From: Thermoleophilia bacterium
Lineage (GTDB): Bacteria; Actinomycetota; Thermoleophilia; RBG-16-64-13
Reading direction: 5' to 3'
DNA: 9,471 nt
Assembly (NCBI GenBank): GCA_016929985.1
Contig: JAFGIH010000688.1
Location: forward strand, 1 to 9,471
Position numbers and translations under genes: made by a program. The notes beneath the pieces are model-generated. The model was not told the DNA's origin and did no database searches. It saw nothing but the letters and a program-made list of their open reading frames with translations. Of the stretch, positions 6,365 to 9,471 are shown piece after piece. The first letter of the stretch is position 1, and each line of letters starts with the position of its first letter.

Positions 6365-7008
6365 GCGAGATCGGTCCGAGCGGATTCAGTCAGCCGGCTA
6401 TCGGGACGGGCCCCGCTCCGGCACGCGCCGGTCTGTTGGCGGAGCGCGACTTCCTTGAAGTTCGCTTTGGAGGTACCGGGGAGCAGGGCGTCATACTGAT
6501 GGGAGTCATCTTGGCCATGGCGGCGACCTTGGACCATCGCTATGTGGCGCAGACGCAGACCTACGGTCTGGGAGAGCGGGAGGGCTACGGTCACAGCGAC
6601 GTCATCATCTCCGACTACCCTATCGACTACCCGGAGATCGAGGGTGCGGATGTTCTTGTCGCCCTATGCCAGGACGCGGCGGACGGGTACGTGGACCTTC
6701 TACGGCCGAGCGGCATCCTCATCTACGACCCGGACGACGTCGCAGTGCCGCTGAGGTTCAGAGGCACGACGTTCGGCGTTTCCTTCAACCGGCTATATTC
6801 TGAGATGACCGGCCGGCCCGAGACAGCCAGCGAGGTCCTCGCGCTGGGGGCGGTGGCCGCTATCACCGGCGTGGTGTCGCAGGTCTCGCTGCGCAAGGCA
6901 ATGCTGAGCACGGTGGGGGCAGGCGTGAAAGGCGTGAACGAAAAAGCTCTGGCCCGGGGACTGGACCTCGACCCGGCAGAATGGCGAAAGGACGGCACAT
7001 GCTCGTAG
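6361..7008 (+). CDS. Divergent 2-oxoacid oxidoreductase gamma subunit, copy 2 (KorC-like)
   Basis: A 215-residue gamma-type subunit, clearly homologous to korC1 (74/130 identical over an ungapped stretch) but altered in both family motifs. FGGSGGQG has become FGGTGEQG (36-43), with the second glycine of the GGQG loop replaced by Glu, and QTESYGPEARGG has become QTQTYGLGEREG (64-75). The following DVIISDYPIDYPEIE segment and the fold-forming hydrophobic pattern are kept, and the frame is intact to 7008, so it looks functional rather than decaying. The start ATG overlaps the korB2 stop and has AGGGGGATGAGGG just upstream. Its 3' end overlaps the activase gene by ten bases. A changed partner or electron route is inferred; the family is sure, the function less so. 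Confidence 0.85.
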   Translation: MSEIGPSGFSQPAIGTGPAPARAGLLAERDFLEVRFGGTGEQGVILMGVILAMAATLDHRYVAQTQTYGLGEREGYGHSDVIISDYPIDYPEIEGADVLVALCQDAADGYVDLLRPSGILIYDPDDVAVPLRFRGTTFGVSFNRLYSEMTGRPETASEVLALGAVAAITGVVSQVSLRKAMLSTVGAGVKGVNEKALARGLDLDPAEWRKDGTCS

Positions 7009-7781
7009 CGGGCATCGATGTAGGGGCGAAGAACGTACATGTCGTGCTGATCAAGGACGGCGAGCTGGTGGCGAGGGCGGCGGTGGCCTCGGGCTTCGAT
7101 CACGAGGATTCAGCCGAGCGGGGCCTGGCCGAGGCGGCTCGTATCGCCGGGGTGAAACGCGAGGACATCGGGCGGGTGGCGGCCACGGGCGCAGGTCGGA
7201 AGGCGTTGGCCTTCGCGGCGGAGCAGCCGACCGAGATCGCGGCCGACGCGCGCGGGGCTTTCGACCTGTACCCGGGGGCCCGAACGGTCGTTGATGTTGG
7301 CGCTGATGAGGCCCGGGCCATCAAGGTTGGCGAGGGCGGCAAGGTCGTTGACTTCGCTATCAACGAGAAATGTGCGGCAGGCGCCGGAGCCTTCGTGGAG
7401 GCCATGAGCCGGGCGCTCGAGATGCCGCTCGACGAGTTCGCCAAGGCCTCCCTGGACTCGACCGAGACCATCCCCATGAACGCGCAATGCACGGTCTTCG
7501 CGGAGTCGGAGGTGGTGAGCCTCATCCACGCCAACACGCCGCCCGGCGACATCGCCCGGGCGGTGCACGATGCGATGGCGAGCCGAGTGTCGACCATGGT
7601 CCGGCGTATCGGGGTCGAGGACCCCGTGGTGCTGGGAGGCGGGGCGGCACTGAACGTGGGATTCGTGAAGGCTCTGTCGGAGGCGCTGGGCGGGGTGGAC
7701 ATCCACGTCCTTACCGACGCGGAATATCTAGGTGCCCACGGGGCGGCTCTTATCGCCTGGGAGGCGGCGCTGAAGGGGTGA
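6999..7781 (+). CDS. BcrA/BcrD/HgdC-type ATPase (CoA-ester dehydratase/reductase activase)
   Basis: A 260-residue ASKHA-fold ATPase of the family that activates 2-hydroxyacyl-CoA dehydratases and benzoyl-CoA reductases. Such proteins form a dimer sharing one [4Fe-4S] cluster and couple ATP hydrolysis to low-potential electron transfer. Features: phosphate-1 motif GIDVGAKN (5-12); phosphate-2 segment VVDVGADEARAIKV (97-110); Cys125 in NEKCAAGAG and Cys164 in QCTVFAESEV, the expected cluster ligands; GGGAALN (213-219) near the adenosine site. Length matches HgdC. DVGADEARAI lacks the GGQD of HgdC and, from memory, is closer to the BcrD/BzdQ branch. The ATG at 6999 is preferred over 6981 because GGA at 6990-6992 is six bases upstream and the family starts just before GIDVG. 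It overlaps korC2 by ten bases, so it belongs to the second module's operon. No dehydratase or reductase partner is in view. Confidence 0.88.
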   Translation: MLVAGIDVGAKNVHVVLIKDGELVARAAVASGFDHEDSAERGLAEAARIAGVKREDIGRVAATGAGRKALAFAAEQPTEIAADARGAFDLYPGARTVVDVGADEARAIKVGEGGKVVDFAINEKCAAGAGAFVEAMSRALEMPLDEFAKASLDSTETIPMNAQCTVFAESEVVSLIHANTPPGDIARAVHDAMASRVSTMVRRIGVEDPVVLGGGAALNVGFVKALSEALGGVDIHVLTDAEYLGAHGAALIAWEAALKG

Positions 7782-7791
7782 GGGTCCCCTT
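7773..7791 (+). terminator. Weak hairpin at the end of the activase gene
   Basis: AAGGGG (7773-7778) pairs with CCCCTT (7786-7791) around a seven-base loop that contains the stop codon. There is no real T-run after it (TCCCTAC), so it would be a poor intrinsic terminator. It may protect the 3' end of the message instead. Confidence 0.25.
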
Positions 7792-7833
7792 TCCCTACAA
7801 CGGAACCCCTGTGCCCCGGGCGCTAAATATGAG

Positions 7834-7839
7834 TATACT
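7834..7839 (+). promoter_or_regulatory. Promoter-like -10 box (TATACT) before the hairpin region
   Basis: TATACT matches five of six bases of the -10 consensus and sits in a locally AT-rich patch (GCTAAATATGAGTATACTT) that stands out in GC-rich surroundings. Transcription would start near 7846. The first ATG there (7846) is followed by a stop after three codons, so the product would more likely be an RNA than a protein. No -35 hexamer is evident at 16-18 bases. Confidence 0.4.
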
Positions 7840-7891
7840 TCGGCCATGAATGGATGATCCCTAGACCTGTGGGGCGGAGGTTTTGTGGACC

Positions 7892-7900
7892 GAGTCTATT
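7892..7900 (+). repeat. 9-bp direct repeat, left copy (GAGTCTATT)
   Basis: Identical to 8140-8148. The two copies bracket a 239-bp segment that holds all the hairpins, as a target-site duplication would. The read-inward ends are loosely inverted: TGGGCACACTC from 7902, against TGGGTTCGCTC on the opposite strand from 8136, matching at eight of eleven positions. On the minus strand the repeat reads AATAGACTC, so a shared -10-like box is an alternative explanation. Confidence 0.4.
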
Positions 7901-7904
7901 GTGG

Positions 7905-8130
7905 GCACACTCAAGCGGCGGATTTGAGCCTCCAACCAGCGAAGTCTGGCTGGGGAAGGCCGGAGCTCGTCATTCTGGTTCGGAGCATGCCAGAAGAAGC
8001 TGTGCTGACAGGCTGCAAGACCAGTCTGACGGCTGGCTCTGGCCACAACAACTGGTGCGTTAACCCCGGCAGTCAGCAGGCCTGCAGCGCAGTAAGCGGC
8101 TCTTAGCTCGAAAGGACAAGCGGGAGAGCG
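7905..8130 (+). ncRNA. Candidate structured RNA (hairpin series), family unknown
   Basis: Successive stems can be drawn by eye. CTCAA 7910-7914 pairs with TTGAG 7924-7928. CCAG 7936-7939 pairs with CTGG 7946-7949 inside a CCT/AGG outer stem (7929-7931 with 7957-7959). TTCTGG 7973-7978 pairs with CCAGAA 7990-7995. The longest is CAGGCTG 8009-8015 with CAGTCTG 8022-8028, extended past an A-A mismatch by GCTG 8004-8007 with CGGC 8030-8033. CTGC 8082-8085 pairs with GCAG 8089-8092, and GCTCT 8099-8103 with AGAGC 8125-8129. The 11-bp stem uses two G-U pairs on the plus strand, and a promoter-like box lies 60-70 bases upstream. No known RNA family is recognised. A small immobile remnant or MITE-like element is the main alternative, and GC-rich DNA forms stems easily. 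Confidence 0.35.
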
Positions 8131-8139
8131 AACCCAGTT

Positions 8140-8148
8140 GAGTCTATT
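8140..8148 (+). repeat. 9-bp direct repeat, right copy (GAGTCTATT)
   Basis: Second copy of GAGTCTATT. It contains the stop codon of the ABC exporter gene (8144-8146). If it is a target-site duplication, the element inserted at the very end of that gene and left its frame intact. Confidence 0.4.
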
Positions 8149-9471
8149 CGCGCGGATCGGACTGTACGCCGTACGCCCGCGCCTGCACCTCGTACATCTC
8201 CGCATAACGCCCACCCAGCGCCATCAGCTCATCGTGCGTGCCGCTCTCGATGATGCGTCCCTGATCGAAGATGTGGATGCAATCGGCGGTGCGCACCGTT
8301 GAGAAGCGGTGGCTGATCAGCACCACCGCACGTCCCCTGGCGAGCTCCTTGATGTGTTGGAACACGTCCCACTCGGCCTGCGGGTCGAGGGCGCTGGTCG
8401 GTTCGTCGAACACCAGGATCTGCGCATTCCGGACGAAAGCCCGCGCAAGGGCGATCTTCTGCCACTCCCCCACGCTCAACTCCTCACCGTCGTCGAACCA
8501 CTTGCCGAGTACGGTGCTGTAGCCATGGCGGAGGCGGTGGATGAAATCGTCGGCCCCGGCATCCCGAGCCGCGGTTTCGATTGCGCTGTCAGCCTCGTTC
8601 AGCATCACGTTCCCCAACCGGATGTTCTCCCGGACCGTCAGCTGATACTGGGCGAAATCCTGAAAGATGACGCTCATGTTGCGGCGGAGATCCAAAACGT
8701 CGAACTCGCGTATGTCTGTGCCGTCGACGGTGATGCTGCCGCTGGTGGGGTCGTAGAGCCGGCAGAGGAGCTTGACCAGCGTGGTCTTGCCCGAACCGTT
8801 GGGGCCGACGAACGCGGTCACCTCTCCCGGCCTGATAGCGAGAGAGACCTCTTGAAGAGCCGTGCGCTCGGTGTCCGGATAGCTGAAGACGACGTTGTCG
8901 AAGCGGACGCCCTCGTCAATCTGCTGCGGCACCGGCACCGGCTTCTTCGAAGGGATAATGCGCGGCTCGAGTGCCATGAACTCGTCGAAATAGGATAGGA
9001 AAAGGCTGTCCTCGTAGAGGGTGGCGAATCCGCGCAGGACCGCCTGCAGCGAGCCCAGACTGGTCTGGAAGGCCTGGTAGTAGGCCATCATGTCGCCCAG
9101 GGTGATATCGCCCTGGATGGCCCTCCAGGCCACATAGGCGAACGTCCCGAACACCGCCAGCACGGCCGCAGCGCCCGCGCCCAGTTCGGCCAGCGAGCGC
9201 CAAGCCACTAGGCCGATGAGTTCGCGGCGTAATCTCTGCCGCAGGCTCCGATGCCAACTACGGAAACGGTCGCCGAGGCCGAAGAGGCGCATCTCCTTGG
9301 CGTGGCCGCTGTCGGTGAGGAGCCAGTGGGCATAGTACGACTGGCGCTCCGTCTCGGTGCGGCGCCGTTGCCAGGCGAAGAGCCTGCGCGAGTAGAGGAA
9401 TCGCACCGCTGCTCCGGGGATGGCGGCTGCAAGCACGATCAGACCCACCACCCAATGCAGCGAGAGCAGCA
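8144..9471 (-). CDS. ABC exporter, fused membrane and ATPase domains (partial, 5' end outside window)
   Basis: C-terminal part of a type I ABC exporter half-transporter. The frame is open to the window edge (at least six sense codons lie upstream of the GTG at 9451), so the N-terminus and first membrane helices are missing. Numbering from 9451: a basic intracellular stretch, the coupling segment AKEMRLFGLGDRF (51-63), a hydrophobic helix around 90-110, then the nucleotide-binding domain. That domain has A-loop Tyr191, Walker A GPNGSGKTT (216-224), Q-loop Gln264, signature LSVGEWQ (325-331), Walker B ILVFDEP with Glu350, D-loop SALD and switch His381. All catalytic residues are present. The signature is LSVGE rather than LSGGQ, a known variant in peptide/lipid exporter-like proteins. 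The cargo cannot be inferred. It converges on the kor-activase operon and has no evident link to it. Confidence 0.93.
   Translation of the reverse strand, partial: LLSLHWVVGLIVLAAAIPGAAVRFLYSRRLFAWQRRRTETERQSYYAHWLLTDSGHAKEMRLFGLGDRFRSWHRSLRQRLRRELIGLVAWRSLAELGAGAAAVLAVFGTFAYVAWRAIQGDITLGDMMAYYQAFQTSLGSLQAVLRGFATLYEDSLFLSYFDEFMALEPRIIPSKKPVPVPQQIDEGVRFDNVVFSYPDTERTALQEVSLAIRPGEVTAFVGPNGSGKTTLVKLLCRLYDPTSGSITVDGTDIREFDVLDLRRNMSVIFQDFAQYQLTVRENIRLGNVMLNEADSAIETAARDAGADDFIHRLRHGYSTVLGKWFDDGEELSVGEWQKIALARAFVRNAQILVFDEPTSALDPQAEWDVFQHIKELARGRAVVLISHRFSTVRTADCIHIFDQGRIIESGTHDELMALGGRYAEMYEVQARAYGVQSDPRE

Larger units (their letters stand above)
4301..7008 (+). repeat. Tandem duplicated korABC module, copy 2
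   Basis: Second copy of the alpha-beta-gamma block at an offset of 2791 bp from 1510-4217, total length again 2708 bp. The equality is partly chance: beta is six bases longer and gamma six bases shorter than in copy 1. Unlike copy 1, it is followed without a gap by a further gene, the activase ATPase. Confidence 0.9.
7782..8143. other. Gene-free stretch between activase and ABC exporter
   Basis: These 362 bases separate two genes that converge. Open frames exist in several registers on both strands (for example a GTG-start 73-codon frame at 7885-8106 preceded by GGAGG). Their codon use has many A/T third positions, unlike the neighbours, and the products are Cys-rich with no recognisable family, so none is called. 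What can be seen is a TATACT promoter-like box at 7834, a run of hairpins from 7910 to 8129, and a 9-bp direct repeat bracketing that run. No tRNA, tmRNA, RNase P or SRP signature was found by eye. Confidence 0.6.

Noticed and set aside
6361..7008. korC2 as a decaying pseudogene
   Set aside because: The frame is intact and nearly full length, it has a good ribosome binding site and overlaps both neighbours; changes are concentrated in motifs rather than spread with stops or frameshifts.
7905..7995. tRNA gene on the minus strand, suggested by a GGFEPPTS-like translation typical of antisense tRNA T-arms
   Set aside because: The T-stem has a mismatch, the loop is not TTCRANY, and no acceptor, D or anticodon arms can be drawn in the right register.
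7885..8106. 73-codon GTG-start frame with GGAGG four bases upstream
   Set aside because: Codon third positions are less GC-rich than in the neighbours, the product is Cys-rich with no recognisable domain, and overlapping frames are open on both strands; the hairpins explain the segment better.
8090..8143. Intrinsic terminator for the ABC exporter gene (GCTCT/AGAGC stem)
   Set aside because: No T-run follows the stem on the minus strand and the loop is long.

Overview
The window is GC-rich and densely coded. It looks like a chromosomal piece of an anaerobe, or of a microbe that runs central carbon metabolism through ferredoxin. Two tandem 2-oxoacid:acceptor oxidoreductase modules sit beside citrate synthase, and an ATPase of the oxygen-sensitive CoA-ester dehydratase/reductase activator family follows them. 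The GC content, GTG starts and TAnACT-type -10 elements placed too close to start codons for a ribosome binding site would fit a deep-branching actinobacterium or a similar high-GC lineage. That placement is inference; there is no rRNA or other marker here.

Layout. 11-1333 (minus): complete citrate synthase. 1334-1509: divergent promoter region. 1510-4217 (plus): first oxidoreductase module, alpha-beta-gamma (korA1, korB1, korC1). 4218-4300: short gap with a second promoter resembling the first. 4301-7008 (plus): second module (korA2, korB2, korC2), exactly the same total length (2708 bp) and a diverged tandem copy. 6999-7781 (plus): a 260-residue BcrA/BcrD/HgdC-type ATPase overlapping korC2. 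7782-8143: gene-free, with a promoter-like box, a run of hairpins and a 9-bp direct repeat. 8144-9471 (minus): 3' part of an ABC exporter gene that runs off the right edge.

How the genes may work together. Citrate synthase and 2-oxoglutarate:ferredoxin oxidoreductase would form parts of a ferredoxin-linked TCA cycle. No ferredoxin or delta subunit is encoded here, so the electron carrier must lie elsewhere. The second module has drifted, mildly in alpha, more in beta and most in gamma, where two family motifs are altered. It is translationally linked to the activase. In benzoyl-CoA reductase and 2-hydroxyacyl-CoA dehydratase systems such an ATPase takes electrons from reduced ferredoxin or flavodoxin and uses ATP to push them to a very low potential. 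A dedicated oxidoreductase-plus-activase electron-delivery unit is the most interesting possibility in the window. No dehydratase or reductase partner is visible.

The paired paralogues also allow a small comparative analysis. Amino-acid identity counted by hand falls from alpha (327/392) to beta (148/210 over the ungapped N-terminal part) to gamma (74/130 over an ungapped stretch). The two korA leaders share a 10-bp box and an extended -10 just before the start codon.
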